Shown here piece by piece: positions 14,360-22,919 of a stretch of DNA of 30,631 nucleotides. This stretch comes from Paracoccaceae bacterium. Lineage in GTDB: Bacteria; Pseudomonadota; Alphaproteobacteria; Rhodobacterales; Rhodobacteraceae. Position numbers and translations under genes: made by a program. The stretch spans positions 1 through 30,631 of the forward strand of contig JALQYS010000168.1 of assembly GCA_023254015.1 (NCBI GenBank), read 5' to 3'. Each line of letters begins with the position of its first letter. The stretch's first letter is position 1. A model generated the notes under the pieces. That model was not told the origin of the DNA and did no database searches. It saw nothing but the letters and a program-made list of their open reading frames with translations.

Positions 14360-15997
14360 TCAGGCGCTTGCCATCTCGCGGTCGAAGATCATGGTCTGGT
14401 AACCACCATCCTTCACCGCGTTGATCGCGTTGCGGTAATTGCCGATGCCCGCCATGTAGAACATCACCGCGTTCTTCTTGCCGGGGATGTTCGCACCGAA
14501 GATCCAACTTTCGGCTTTCGGGAATAGGGTCATGTCCGCAATTGTCCGGCAGAGCGTGACCCATTCGTCCCGGGCGGCCTCGGTCGGCTCGATGGCCTTC
14601 AGGCCCTTGCCCTCCATCATCTCGATGGTGTCGGCGATCCACTCGACCTGCGTTTCGATGCTCGGCGGCAGGTTGGTGAAGGGGCCATTCGGGCCAAGGA
14701 TCATGAAGAGGTTCGGGAAATCCGTCTCCATCATGCCCAGATAGCCCAGGGGGCCGTCCTTCCACTTGTCGCGCATGGTGACGCCGCCGCGGCCGCGCAT
14801 GTCCATCTTGACGTAGTTGCCGTCCACCGCGTCAAAGCCAGTGGCGAAGATCACCACATCCAGCTCATGCTCCGCGCCACTTTCCAGCCGGATACCGGTC
14901 GCGGTGAACTCGGCGATCGGGTCGGCCTTTACATCGGCGAGGGTGACGTTGGGCCGATTGTAGACCTCATAGTAGTTGTTCCCGCACAAGGGGCGCTTGG
15001 CATAGATGTCGCGCGGCGTCAGCGCCTTTGCGGTTGCGGGATCCTTCACGATTTCCTTGATTTTCTTCTTGATGAAGTCGGCAGCCGCGTCATTTGCGAT
15101 CTGGCTGGTCGCAATGTCGCAGAACGTTCCAAACATGAAGTAGAAGCCGCCGCCGCGCTGCCATGCGGCCTCGAACACGCGTTCGCGTTCTTCAGGCGAA
15201 GCGGTTTCCGCAGGCACGGTGCTTTCCTCGAAGCCGAAGGCCACGACCGAGGATTTCACTTGTTTCCAGATGTCGTCGTAGTTGGCCTTTTGCTGGGCGA
15301 TCGTCGCCTCGTCCTGGGGCGTGTTGCCGATCGGCACGACATATTGGGGCGAGCGCTGGAATACCGTAAGATGCCCGGCAATCGGAGCGGTCGCGGTGAT
15401 GACCTGAACCCCGGTCGAGCCGGTGCCGATCACGCCGACGCGCTTGCCCTTGAGTTCGACACCCTCGGGCCAGTAGCCGGTGTGCAGCATCTGGCCCTTG
15501 AAGCTGTCAATGCCCTTGTATTTCGGCGTGTTCGTCGCGGACAGCAGGCCAAGCGCCGTGATCAAGTATTTCGCGGTGACCGTCTCGCCCTTGTCGGTTG
15601 TCACATGCCACAGCCCGGTTTCGTCATTGAAATGGGTCGCGGTGACACGAGTGTTGAACTGGAAGCTGCGGCGCAGGTCGTAGGTGTCTGCAACCTCGTT
15701 CATGTAGGCGAGGATTTCGGGCTGGGTAAGATAGCGGGTCTTCCAGCGACCCTTTTGCAAAAGCTCGCCGCTGAAGGAATAGCGGTAGACGAAGCTTTCG
15801 GTATCCGACAGCGCGCCGGGATAGCGGTTCCAGTACCAGGTGCCACCCACATCGCCTGCACTGTCGAAGGCCTTGACGTTCAGGCCCTGTTCATTGCGCA
15901 ATTTGTAGACGGAATAGAGACCGCCGAAGCCCGCACCGATGACGACAGCATCGAAATCGGCGCCCTTGGTCTTTGTGGTTTCAACAGATTTGGTCAT
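14360..15997 (-). CDS. chnB: Cyclohexanone monooxygenase (Baeyer-Villiger, FAD/NADPH)
   Basis: Type I Baeyer-Villiger monooxygenase of 545 residues, close in length to the 543-residue Acinetobacter enzyme and clearly similar along its length. It turns cyclohexanone into epsilon-caprolactone using NADPH and O2. FAD-binding GAGFGG is at 21-26, the second Rossmann motif GTGSTG at 191-196, and the family fingerprint FxGxxxHxxxWP is met by FKGQMLHTGYWP at 166-177. Catalytic-site residues seen include D65 in YPGALSDTE, R335 in YAKRPLC, and W498 in ESWIFGANIPGKKN. I start it at the ATG at 15997, with GGGAGGAG 4 nt upstream, instead of an in-frame start at 16021. The best-supported functional call in the island. 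Confidence 0.94.
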   Translation of the reverse strand: MTKSVETTKTKGADFDAVVIGAGFGGLYSVYKLRNEQGLNVKAFDSAGDVGGTWYWNRYPGALSDTESFVYRYSFSGELLQKGRWKTRYLTQPEILAYMNEVADTYDLRRSFQFNTRVTATHFNDETGLWHVTTDKGETVTAKYLITALGLLSATNTPKYKGIDSFKGQMLHTGYWPEGVELKGKRVGVIGTGSTGVQVITATAPIAGHLTVFQRSPQYVVPIGNTPQDEATIAQQKANYDDIWKQVKSSVVAFGFEESTVPAETASPEERERVFEAAWQRGGGFYFMFGTFCDIATSQIANDAAADFIKKKIKEIVKDPATAKALTPRDIYAKRPLCGNNYYEVYNRPNVTLADVKADPIAEFTATGIRLESGAEHELDVVIFATGFDAVDGNYVKMDMRGRGGVTMRDKWKDGPLGYLGMMETDFPNLFMILGPNGPFTNLPPSIETQVEWIADTIEMMEGKGLKAIEPTEAARDEWVTLCRTIADMTLFPKAESWIFGANIPGKKNAVMFYMAGIGNYRNAINAVKDGGYQTMIFDREMASA

Positions 15998-16075
15998 GAT
16001 ACTCCTCCCAGAGCATGGCACTGCCGCCCCGCGAAAAGCGGGTGAAAGGCCGGTTGACTGTGATGATATTTGTTG

Positions 16076-16106
16076 CTGCCCCGCGCCAGCTGGCGGCGCG
16101 GGGCAG
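16076..16106 (-). promoter_or_regulatory. Perfect 12-bp intergenic hairpin (esterase/BVMO gap)
   Basis: CTGCCCCGCGCC at 16076-16087 pairs perfectly with GGCGCGGGGCAG at 16095-16106 across a 7-nt loop. It begins 5 nt beyond the esterase stop, inside a 114-bp gap before the monooxygenase gene. There is no T-run. Confidence 0.66.
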
Positions 16107-16111
16107 TCGGA

Positions 16112-17014
16112 TCAGAGGGCGCGATACCAAGCGGCGATGCGTGCCAGTTCCTGATCGGCCTCGGGGGCGCGGCCCGACAGGGCCGGGAAGACGTGCTGCA
16201 TCCCCGGCACCACCGAGAGTGCGACGTTCACGCCCTGCGACTTGGCCTTGGCGGCCAGCGACTCGGAATCGCTTTGCAGCGTCTCGGCCCCGCCGCAAGT
16301 GATGTAGAGCGGCGGGAAGCCGGTGAAATCGTTTTCCAGCGGGTTGGCCAGCGGGTTCAGCGGATCGGTCGCGCCGCCGAGGAACATGCCGGCCATCGCT
16401 TCAAGGATCGGCTTGCCGACCAGCGCATCGGTGGCGGCGTTGGTTTCCAACGTCTTGCCGCGCAGCGCCATGTCAAGCCAGGGCGAATAGGCGATGACCG
16501 CACCCGGAAGGGGCAGGCCAAGGTCGCGGAACTTCAGCACCGAAGCGATGGCGAGGTTGCCACCCGCGCTGTCGCCTGCAGTCAGAATGTTCCTCGCCTC
16601 GAACCCTTGGGCCAGCAGCGCTTTGTAAGCGGCCACGGCATCCTCGATCTGGGCGGGGAAGGGGTGTTCCGGCGCACGGCGATAGTGCAGAATGCAGGCG
16701 GTCACGCCCAGCACTTTAGCAAGATGGCCCGCCATCTTTCGGTGGCTGTCGGCCGAACCAACAGCAAACCCGCCGCCATGAGTATAAACGATCACGCGCT
16801 TGGCGTCGGCGCCCACGGGCAGGGCCCAGATCGCCTCGACCCCGCCGACATGGTCGCTCTTGTAGGTGACGTTCTCCGGTTCCAGCGCGGGCTGGCCCCA
16901 TTCGTCGAACATGCTGCGCAGGTTGGCGATGGTCAGGCCGGGGTTCGCGACCATTTGGTCGGTCCAGCTCTGATAGAGCGCACGCAGTGTATCGGCTTCC
17001 TTGCTGATTGCCAT
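16112..17014 (-). CDS. chnC: Alpha/beta hydrolase, probable epsilon-caprolactone hydrolase
   Basis: Esterase/lactonase of 300 residues in the hormone-sensitive-lipase-like family. The oxyanion motif HGGGF is at 79-83 and the nucleophile elbow GDSAGGN at 147-153 (Ser149). The probable acid is D249 in the ETLQSDSESLA helix and the His is H274 in GMQHVF. No signal peptide is seen, so it is cytoplasmic. The ATG at 17014 is preceded by GGAGG with 5-nt spacing; an upstream TTG at 17026 is less likely. It lies immediately upstream of chnB in the same operon. Opening the caprolactone ring to 6-hydroxyhexanoate, the ChnC role, is inferred from context; the fold alone would also fit a generic acetyl esterase. 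Confidence 0.83.
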   Translation of the reverse strand: MAISKEADTLRALYQSWTDQMVANPGLTIANLRSMFDEWGQPALEPENVTYKSDHVGGVEAIWALPVGADAKRVIVYTHGGGFAVGSADSHRKMAGHLAKVLGVTACILHYRRAPEHPFPAQIEDAVAAYKALLAQGFEARNILTAGDSAGGNLAIASVLKFRDLGLPLPGAVIAYSPWLDMALRGKTLETNAATDALVGKPILEAMAGMFLGGATDPLNPLANPLENDFTGFPPLYITCGGAETLQSDSESLAAKAKSQGVNVALSVVPGMQHVFPALSGRAPEADQELARIAAWYRAL

Positions 17015-17176
17015 TTTATCCTCCAATGGTGGTGTTCCTGCCTTTCCTCGCCTCCGTCCGATCCTCCATCGGCACAGGGGGGCACGGAATATCCCTGATC
17101 ACGAGACGCTACAGCCATTGGCGGTACCGCGTATTGAACGTGCTTGCTTGCCGCGTAGCATCTTCTTGCTGTTTCG

Positions 17177-17200
17177 CGCCCCCAGTGCGGCGCGGGGGCG
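17177..17200 (-). promoter_or_regulatory. GC hairpin in the fadJ-like/esterase gap
   Basis: CGCCCCC at 17177-17183 pairs with GGGGGCG at 17194-17200 around a 10-nt loop. It is shorter than the other three operon hairpins. It lies within a 207-bp gap that otherwise holds no gene I can support; the gap is long enough to carry an internal promoter for the esterase gene, but I see no clear -35/-10 pair. Confidence 0.5.
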
Positions 17201-17221
17201 GTCCGGGCTGGGGCGCGGGGA

Positions 17222-19297
17222 TCAGGCGTTGGCCTTGGCGGCGTTCAGGCTGTCCAGGGTCAGCCCCTTTGCGGCCAGACGCGCCAGCAGCGGCGGCACC
17301 GCCCATCCCTGCGGATCGGCCGTGGCCAGCGCCGCATAGCGCGCCAGCAGGTCTTTCGCCCCAAGGCTGTCGGCATGATGCATCAACCCGCCGCGCCAGC
17401 GCGGAAAGCCGTAGCCATGCACCAGCGCCAGGTCGATGTCCTGCGGCCGTTCGGCGATGCCTTCGTCAAGGATGGCACAGGCCTCGGCGATCATCGCCAG
17501 GGTGATCCGCTCGACGATCCCCTCTGCGGTAAAGCTGCGCCGCGTCTTGCCCGCTTCGGCCGAGACCCGGTGGATCTCCTCCGTCACCAGTGCCGACACC
17601 ACGGGCTTGCCCTCTGCGCCGTAATCATACCACCCCGCGCCGGTCTTACGGCCAAGGCGCTTGTGATCCTCGACCAGCCGTTCCACCAGCGGGACGTGAC
17701 GCGGGGTGGCGCCAGCGTTCTGCCGCCGGATGTTGGCGTAAGCGATGTCCAGGCCGGACATGTCCTGCGCCTCATAAGGCCCCATCGCCATGCCGAAGCC
17801 CTGCATCGCGGCATCGATCTCGGCCGGCAAGGCGCCCTCGACCAGCAAGAGGTTCGCCTCCTGCCGGTAGCGCGTCAGGATGCGGTTGCCGATGAAGCCG
17901 TCGCACACACCCGACAGGACCGGAACCTTGCCTAACCGCCGTGCCAGCGCGAAACCCGCGCCAAGTGTTTCGGGCGAGGTGCGCTCGCCCTTCACGATCT
18001 CCAAGAGCTTCATGACATGGGCCGGGCTGAAGAAATGCAGCCCGAGGAACCTCGTCGGGTTCTTTAGGTCATCGGCGAGGCGGTTCACGTCAAGGTATGA
18101 GGTGTTGGTGGCCAGGATGGTTTCTGGCGGCAGGGCGGCCTCAAGCTCGGCAAAGATCGCGCGCTTGACGTCAAAATCCTCGAATGCCGCCTCGATGGCC
18201 AGATCGGCGGGTGGCAGGTTGTCGTATCCGGCTACGGTGGTCAGGCGGCCGTGAACGGCTTCGCCGTCGATTGCAGACAGCGTGCCACGGGCGACCCCCT
18301 GATCAACCAGCTTGCGAAGATTGTCCTCGGCCCGCCCCGCCGCCGTCGCGTCACGCTCGACAATCGTCACCGCGATGCCTCCGGTTGCGAAGGCGTAGGC
18401 GATGGAGGCCCCCATGTTGCCGCCGCCGACGACAATGGCCGTCGCTATATCGCGCGCCGGTCTGGGATAGTCGCGCCCACGGTTGCCAGCCGCCCGTTCG
18501 GTAAAGAACACATGCCTGAGCGCGCGCGCCTGAGCCGAGGCGCGCAGGTCCAAAAACGCCGCCCGTTCTCGCGCCAGCCCTTCGGCCAGCGGCAGCGTGG
18601 CACTGGCCGCGACCAGACCCACGGCGATTGGCGGCGCAATCTGGCCGGTCAGGCGCCGCTTCGCATGAGCCAGCATAGCGGCCACGGCGTCCTCATCCAC
18701 TTGGGGCGCGGGTTGCTCGTCCGGCCCTCGCGCTGCGGCAAGTAGAGCGTCGTCAATGGCCAGCGCGACTGCCAGCGGGTTGTCCGCAAGCTTGTCGACC
18801 AGCCCCAGCGACAGCGCCTTGCCTGCCGCGATGGCCTTGCCGGTCACGATCATGTCCAGCGCCGCCTTGACGCCGATCAGGCGCGGCAGCCTTTGCGTCC
18901 CGCCTGCGCCCGGAACAATGCCCAGAACCACCTCGGGCAGGCCAAGCTGCGCGCCGGGCGCGGCGATGCGGTATCGGCAGGCTAGCGCGATCTCCAGCCC
19001 GCCGCCCAATGCCGCCCCGTTGATCGCGGCGATCGTCGGGATCGCCAGCCCCGCAAGATGCAGCAGCACATCGTTCAGGTGCGGTTCGATCGGCGGCAGG
19101 CCGAACTCCCTCGCATCCGCACCCGCGACAAAGGTGTTGCCCGCGCCGGTGACGATCAGGCGGGTCGCGCCCTGTGCCATCGCCGCGTCCATCCCACGCA
19201 TCAGTCCCGCCCGAACCTCGGCACTGAGCAGGTTCAAGGGCGCATTGTCGAAGGTCAGGATGGCCGCGCCACCACTCAGGTTCAGATCAACGGACAT
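17222..19297 (-). CDS. Enoyl-CoA hydratase / 3-hydroxyacyl-CoA dehydrogenase fusion (FadJ/FadB-like)
   Basis: Bifunctional beta-oxidation enzyme of 691 residues. The N-terminal crotonase domain (1-190) has the oxyanion region FVAGADAREFG, catalytic E102 in GGGLEIALACRYR and E122 in LPEVVLGIVPGAGGTQ. The NAD-binding dehydrogenase domain follows with GGGNMG at 289-294, NTSYLDVN near 396-403, H419 in LHFFSPAHVMKLLEIV, and DGFIGNRIL around 464. It would hydrate 2,3-dehydroadipyl-CoA and oxidise 3-hydroxyadipyl-CoA to 3-oxoadipyl-CoA. I start it at the ATG at 19297; a GTG at 19309 overlaps the aldehyde dehydrogenase stop and is possible. The substrate assignment is from context. The general fatty-acid enzyme has the same architecture. 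Confidence 0.9.
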   Translation of the reverse strand: MSVDLNLSGGAAILTFDNAPLNLLSAEVRAGLMRGMDAAMAQGATRLIVTGAGNTFVAGADAREFGLPPIEPHLNDVLLHLAGLAIPTIAAINGAALGGGLEIALACRYRIAAPGAQLGLPEVVLGIVPGAGGTQRLPRLIGVKAALDMIVTGKAIAAGKALSLGLVDKLADNPLAVALAIDDALLAAARGPDEQPAPQVDEDAVAAMLAHAKRRLTGQIAPPIAVGLVAASATLPLAEGLARERAAFLDLRASAQARALRHVFFTERAAGNRGRDYPRPARDIATAIVVGGGNMGASIAYAFATGGIAVTIVERDATAAGRAEDNLRKLVDQGVARGTLSAIDGEAVHGRLTTVAGYDNLPPADLAIEAAFEDFDVKRAIFAELEAALPPETILATNTSYLDVNRLADDLKNPTRFLGLHFFSPAHVMKLLEIVKGERTSPETLGAGFALARRLGKVPVLSGVCDGFIGNRILTRYRQEANLLLVEGALPAEIDAAMQGFGMAMGPYEAQDMSGLDIAYANIRRQNAGATPRHVPLVERLVEDHKRLGRKTGAGWYDYGAEGKPVVSALVTEEIHRVSAEAGKTRRSFTAEGIVERITLAMIAEACAILDEGIAERPQDIDLALVHGYGFPRWRGGLMHHADSLGAKDLLARYAALATADPQGWAVPPLLARLAAKGLTLDSLNAAKANA

Positions 19298-19305
19298 GTT
19301 AGACC

Positions 19306-20760
19306 TCACTGGACCGGCGCGGAATTGCGCGAGATGAACTTGGTGGACAGGTAGCCGTCAAACGTCTCGGTCCCGCCTTCGCTGCCATAGCCACTGTCGC
19401 GTACGCCGCCGAACGGCGTTTCCGGCAGGGCGAGGCCGAAGTGGTTGATGCTGACCATCCCCGCTTGCAAGCCTGCTGCTGCACGGTCGGCCCGTTCCAA
19501 CGAATTGGTGAAGATGTAGGAAGCAAGGCCGAAGGGCAGGCCATTGGCGCGTGCCAACCCGTCCTCGATCTCGCGGAAGGGCGACACGACCGCGACCGGA
19601 CCGAAGGGCTCGTCGCGCATCAGGGCGATGCTGTCGTCGGGCGTGTTGACGATCGTGGGCGCGTAGAAACTGCCGCTGTTGCCGATCCGGGTGCCCCCGG
19701 TCAGCACCTCGGCGCCGTTGTCGCGCGCATCGGCCACAAGCCTTTCCATCGCCGTCACCCGGCCCGCATGGCAAAGCGGTCCCATCTGCGTGCCCTCGGC
19801 CAGGCCGTCACCGACCTTCACGGCCTGAAACGCCGAGACCAGCTCCGCAAGGAACCGCTCGTGAATGCCCGCCTGCACAAAGAATCGGGTGGGCGAGACG
19901 CAGACCTGCCCGGCATTGCGCAGCTTGTTGCCCGCCAGAGCCCGCGCTGCCGCTCCGGCATCCGCGTCATCGAAGACCAGCACCGGCGCGTGGCCGCCCA
20001 GTTCCATCGTGGCCCGCTTCATGTGCCGCCCGGCCAGCGCGGCTAGATGCTTGCCCACCTCGACCGACCCGGTGAAGGTGATCTTGCGCAAGACCGGATG
20101 CGCGATAAGCGTTTCCGAGATGAAGGCCGAGTTGCCCCAGACGAGGTTCAGGCAACCCTCGGGCAGACCCGCCTCCTGCAGGAAGCGCGCGATGGCAAGG
20201 CAGCCTGCCGGGGCTTCGGCCGGGCCTTTCAGGATCATCGTGCAGCCCGACGCCAGCGCGGCGGCGACCTTTCGCACAGCCTGGCTCAGCGGAAAGTTCC
20301 AAGGGGTGATGGCAAGGCAGACACCCACCGGCTCGCGCACGACCAACTGCTGCACCGTCGGATTGCGCGAAGGCACGATGCGGCCATAGATGCGGCGACA
20401 TTCCTCGGCGTGCCAGTCGACGTGGTCGGCGGACGCGCGCACCTCGACCAGCGCTTCGGCTAGCGGCTTGCCTTCATCCAGCGTGATCCAGCGGGCGATC
20501 ATCGCATCGTTTTGCCGCAGAAGATCGGCGAACCGGCGCAGGATCGCGCCACGATCGGTGGGCGAACGGTCCTTCCAAGTGGCAAAGGCCGATTCGGCGT
20601 GGCGCACCGCACGCTCCAGATCCTCGGCCGTGGCCTGGGGAATTCGGCCAATCTCGACCCCGTTGGCCGGGTTGATGACCGCCCGATCGCCGGTAGTTGC
20701 ACTCGCCAGCCAATCCTTGCCGATGAGGTGGCGGATTTGCGGGTAATCCAGATTATTCAT
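19306..20760 (-). CDS. chnE: Aldehyde dehydrogenase, probable 6-oxohexanoate dehydrogenase
   Basis: NAD(P)-dependent aldehyde dehydrogenase of 484 residues, resembling succinate-semialdehyde dehydrogenases. N155 is in TPWNFP, K178 in ILKGPAEAP, the general base E253 in MELGGHAP, and nucleophile C287 in NAGQVCVSPTR. In place of the usual Lys-Pro, K-G-P is seen at 178-180. The ATG at 20760 (MNNLDY) is preceded by AGGA; an upstream ATG at 20802 lacks a ribosome site. It is the first gene of the left arm, facing the control region. Conversion of 6-oxohexanoate to adipate (ChnE) fits the semialdehyde-acid preference of its relatives and the cluster context. Confidence 0.86.
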   Translation of the reverse strand: MNNLDYPQIRHLIGKDWLASATTGDRAVINPANGVEIGRIPQATAEDLERAVRHAESAFATWKDRSPTDRGAILRRFADLLRQNDAMIARWITLDEGKPLAEALVEVRASADHVDWHAEECRRIYGRIVPSRNPTVQQLVVREPVGVCLAITPWNFPLSQAVRKVAAALASGCTMILKGPAEAPAGCLAIARFLQEAGLPEGCLNLVWGNSAFISETLIAHPVLRKITFTGSVEVGKHLAALAGRHMKRATMELGGHAPVLVFDDADAGAAARALAGNKLRNAGQVCVSPTRFFVQAGIHERFLAELVSAFQAVKVGDGLAEGTQMGPLCHAGRVTAMERLVADARDNGAEVLTGGTRIGNSGSFYAPTIVNTPDDSIALMRDEPFGPVAVVSPFREIEDGLARANGLPFGLASYIFTNSLERADRAAAGLQAGMVSINHFGLALPETPFGGVRDSGYGSEGGTETFDGYLSTKFISRNSAPVQ

Positions 20761-20836
20761 GATGTTCACGTCCTCGCTTGGCAGCGCCACCCGCTGTTCC
20801 ATTGATGCAAGCGGGATAAGGCGGGCAGCTTCTTTA

Positions 20837-20862
20837 TTCCGCTATGCGGAAAAATATTCCGC
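20837..20862. promoter_or_regulatory. Operator-like triple half-site between the two arms
   Basis: TTCCGCTATGCGGAA (20837-20851) is a perfect inverted repeat with 6-bp arms. The right half is shared with a second inverted pair, GCGGAAAAATATTCCGC (20846-20862). Three alternating half-sites of TTCCGC/GCGGAA in 26 bp resemble the tandem sites bound by IclR-family regulators, and the iclR-type gene starts 74 bp away. Binding by that protein is inferred. Confidence 0.68.
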
Positions 20863-20866
20863 AGTA

Positions 20867-20896
20867 TTGACGTGGACCATATCTTTGCTTTAGAGA
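20867..20896 (+). promoter_or_regulatory. Candidate promoter of the right arm (iclR)
   Basis: TTGACG at 20867-20872 and TAGAGA at 20891-20896 with an 18-bp spacer (or TTAGAG with 17) form a plausible sigma-70-type promoter 40 bp upstream of the GTG start. The -35 lies next to the operator-like repeats. Confidence 0.42.
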
Positions 20897-20904
20897 TCAT
20901 TCAA
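20876..20904 (-). promoter_or_regulatory. Candidate promoter of the left arm (chnE operon)
   Basis: Read on the minus strand, TTGAAT (20904-20899) and TATGGT (20881-20876) are separated by 17 bp. Transcription would begin near 20868 and run into the operator-like repeats at 20862-20837, so a regulator bound there could block it. It overlaps the opposing candidate promoter. Confidence 0.42.
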
Positions 20905-20935
20905 TACGCAGCATCTGTCCTTGAGGAGGGACACC

Positions 20936-21727
20936 GTGAGGCCAAGGAAGGAGAAACCCGAGGATGACGAACAGGACCGCGACTTCGTGGTGGCCTTGGC
21001 GCGCGGCCTGGAACTTCTGCGCGCCTTCCGGCGTGAGGGCGAGGCGCTGGGCAACCGCGATCTTGCCGAACGCGCGGCGCTCAGCAAATCCACCGTCTCA
21101 CGGCTGACCTACACGCTGCACAAACTGGGGTATCTCAGCTACAACCCAGACACCGCGCGCTACGTGTTGGCGCCCCCGGTGCTGTCACTGGGCTTTTCCT
21201 GCCTTGCTGGGATGCCCCTGCGGCAACTGGCCAAGCCTTACATGCAGGAACTCGCCGATTACACCGGGATGCCGGTGGCAATGGCCAGCCGCGACCGCCT
21301 GTCGATGGTCTATCTGGAACGCTGCAAGGGCACCAATGCGGTGACGCTCGCGATCGAAGTCGGCGCGCATATCAAGCTGGCCACCACCGCAGTCGGCCGG
21401 GCCTGTATCGCCGCCCACCCCGAGGACGAGCGCGCCCGGATGATCGACGAGGTGCGCGAGCACGAAGGCGAGAACTGGCCAAACGTCCAGCCCGGTATCG
21501 AAAAGGCGATCGAGGATTACCAGACCCGTGGCTACTGCACCTCCTATACCGAATGGAAGCGCGACGTGAACGCGGTGGCGGTGCCCTTCATCCCACGCGA
21601 CGGCTCGCCCATCGTCGCCTTCAACTGTGGCGGCCCCTCGCAGACCCTGACGCGCGACTGGATCGAAAGTGATGTCGCGCCCCGCCTTATCAACGTTGTC
21701 CGCCACGTGGCGGCCGTAGCCCCCTGA
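20936..21727 (+). CDS. IclR-family transcriptional regulator
   Basis: A 263-residue regulator. The N-terminal winged helix-turn-helix covers about residues 14-75 (VVALARGLELLRAF, NRDLAERAALSKSTVSRLTYTLHKLGYL). The C-terminal IclR effector domain follows (YMQELADYTGMPVAMASRDRLSMVYLERC, then VGRACIAAHPED and a GYCTSYTEW segment). The GTG at 20936 is preceded by GAGGAGGG with 5-nt spacing and is better than an in-frame TTG at 20921. It heads the right arm and faces the left arm. It would bind the TTCCGC half-sites and respond to a pathway intermediate such as adipate or a CoA ester; the effector is unknown. It may act as repressor or activator. Confidence 0.9.
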   Translation: MRPRKEKPEDDEQDRDFVVALARGLELLRAFRREGEALGNRDLAERAALSKSTVSRLTYTLHKLGYLSYNPDTARYVLAPPVLSLGFSCLAGMPLRQLAKPYMQELADYTGMPVAMASRDRLSMVYLERCKGTNAVTLAIEVGAHIKLATTAVGRACIAAHPEDERARMIDEVREHEGENWPNVQPGIEKAIEDYQTRGYCTSYTEWKRDVNAVAVPFIPRDGSPIVAFNCGGPSQTLTRDWIESDVAPRLINVVRHVAAVAP

Positions 21728-21741
21728 CCCCAGAGAATACC

Positions 21742-22905
21742 ATGGCCCTAGACTCCGATACACTCGCCCAGTTCCTCGACGCGCTCGACCGCTTCGTCAA
21801 GGAACGCCTGATCCCGAACGAGGCGCTGGTCGCCGAAGAAGACGCGATCCCGCCCGCGCTGGTGCAGGAGATCCGGGAAATGGGCCTTTTCGGCATGTCG
21901 ATCCCAGAGGAATACGGCGGCCTTGGCCTTTCCATGTCCGAAGAGGTGCAGGCCGCCTTCGTGCTGGGTCAGACCTCGCCGGTGTTCCGCTCACTGGTCG
22001 GCACCAACAACGGCATCGGGTCGCAGGGCATCATCATCGACGGCACCGCCGAACAGAAGGCGAAATACCTGCCCGCGCTGGCTTCCGGCGAAATGATCGC
22101 CTCCTTTGCGCTGACCGAACCGGATGCTGGGTCGGACGCAGGCAGCTTGCGCACCACCGCCCGCCGCGATGGTGACCATTTCGTGCTGAACGGGACCAAG
22201 CGCTATATCACCAACGCGTCGCGCGCCGATGTCTTCACCGTTTTTGCCCGCACCAATCCCGAGACAAAGGGATCGTCCGGCGTCAGCGCCTTCATCGTCG
22301 AGGCCGGAACGCAAGGCCTGTCGCTGGGCCAGCCCGACAAGAAGATGGGTCAGAAGGGCTCGCACACCTGCGACGTGATCCTTGAAGATGTCCGCGTCCC
22401 CGCCGCCAACATCATTGGTGGCCCGGCGCGGGAAAACCAAGGCTTCAAGACCGCGATGAAGGTGCTGGACCGGGGGCGTCTGCATATCTCGGCAGTCTGC
22501 GTCGGGGCAGCCGAACGGCTGATCCGCGATGCGCTGGCCTATGCGATGGAGCGCCGCCAGTTCGGCGAACCGATTGCCGAAAAGCAACTGATTCAGGCCA
22601 TGCTGGCAGACAGCCGCACCGAAGCCTTCGCCGCCCGCTGCATGATCGAGGAAACAGCCCGGCGCAAGGACGCCGGGGCGAACGTGTCCACCGATGCCGC
22701 CTGCTGCAAGATGTATGCCTCGGAAATGGTGGGCCGGGTGGCCGACCGGGCGGTGCAGATCCACGGCGGCGCAGGCTACATGGCCGAATATGCCGTCGAA
22801 CGCTTCTACCGCGATGTGCGCCTTTTCCGCATCTACGAAGGCACCACCCAGATCCAGCAGGTTCTGATCGCGCGGAACATGATCCGCGATGCTGCTGCCG
22901 CCTGA
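21742..22905 (+). CDS. Acyl-CoA dehydrogenase, probable adipyl-CoA dehydrogenase
   Basis: FAD-dependent acyl-CoA dehydrogenase of 387 residues. Visible landmarks are FALTEPDAGSDAGSLRTTA (flavin and substrate site), GTKRYITNASRADVF, MGQKGSHTCDVILEDVRVP, RRQFGEPIAEKQLIQ, IHGGAGY, and the catalytic base E366 in RIYEGTTQIQQ. It begins 14 nt after the iclR stop and ends 14 nt before the alcohol dehydrogenase gene. In the inferred pathway it oxidises adipyl-CoA to 2,3-dehydroadipyl-CoA, passing electrons to the EtfAB encoded in the left arm. Dicarboxylyl-CoA relatives (glutaryl-CoA dehydrogenases) also have this fold; the exact substrate cannot be read from motifs. Confidence 0.88.
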   Translation: MALDSDTLAQFLDALDRFVKERLIPNEALVAEEDAIPPALVQEIREMGLFGMSIPEEYGGLGLSMSEEVQAAFVLGQTSPVFRSLVGTNNGIGSQGIIIDGTAEQKAKYLPALASGEMIASFALTEPDAGSDAGSLRTTARRDGDHFVLNGTKRYITNASRADVFTVFARTNPETKGSSGVSAFIVEAGTQGLSLGQPDKKMGQKGSHTCDVILEDVRVPAANIIGGPARENQGFKTAMKVLDRGRLHISAVCVGAAERLIRDALAYAMERRQFGEPIAEKQLIQAMLADSRTEAFAARCMIEETARRKDAGANVSTDAACCKMYASEMVGRVADRAVQIHGGAGYMAEYAVERFYRDVRLFRIYEGTTQIQQVLIARNMIRDAAAA

Positions 22906-22919
22906 CCGAACCGGAGCCC

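Noticed and set aside
14867..16045. 392-codon plus-strand frame opposite the monooxygenase
   Set aside because: The monooxygenase on the minus strand is unmistakable; this frame is its shadow.
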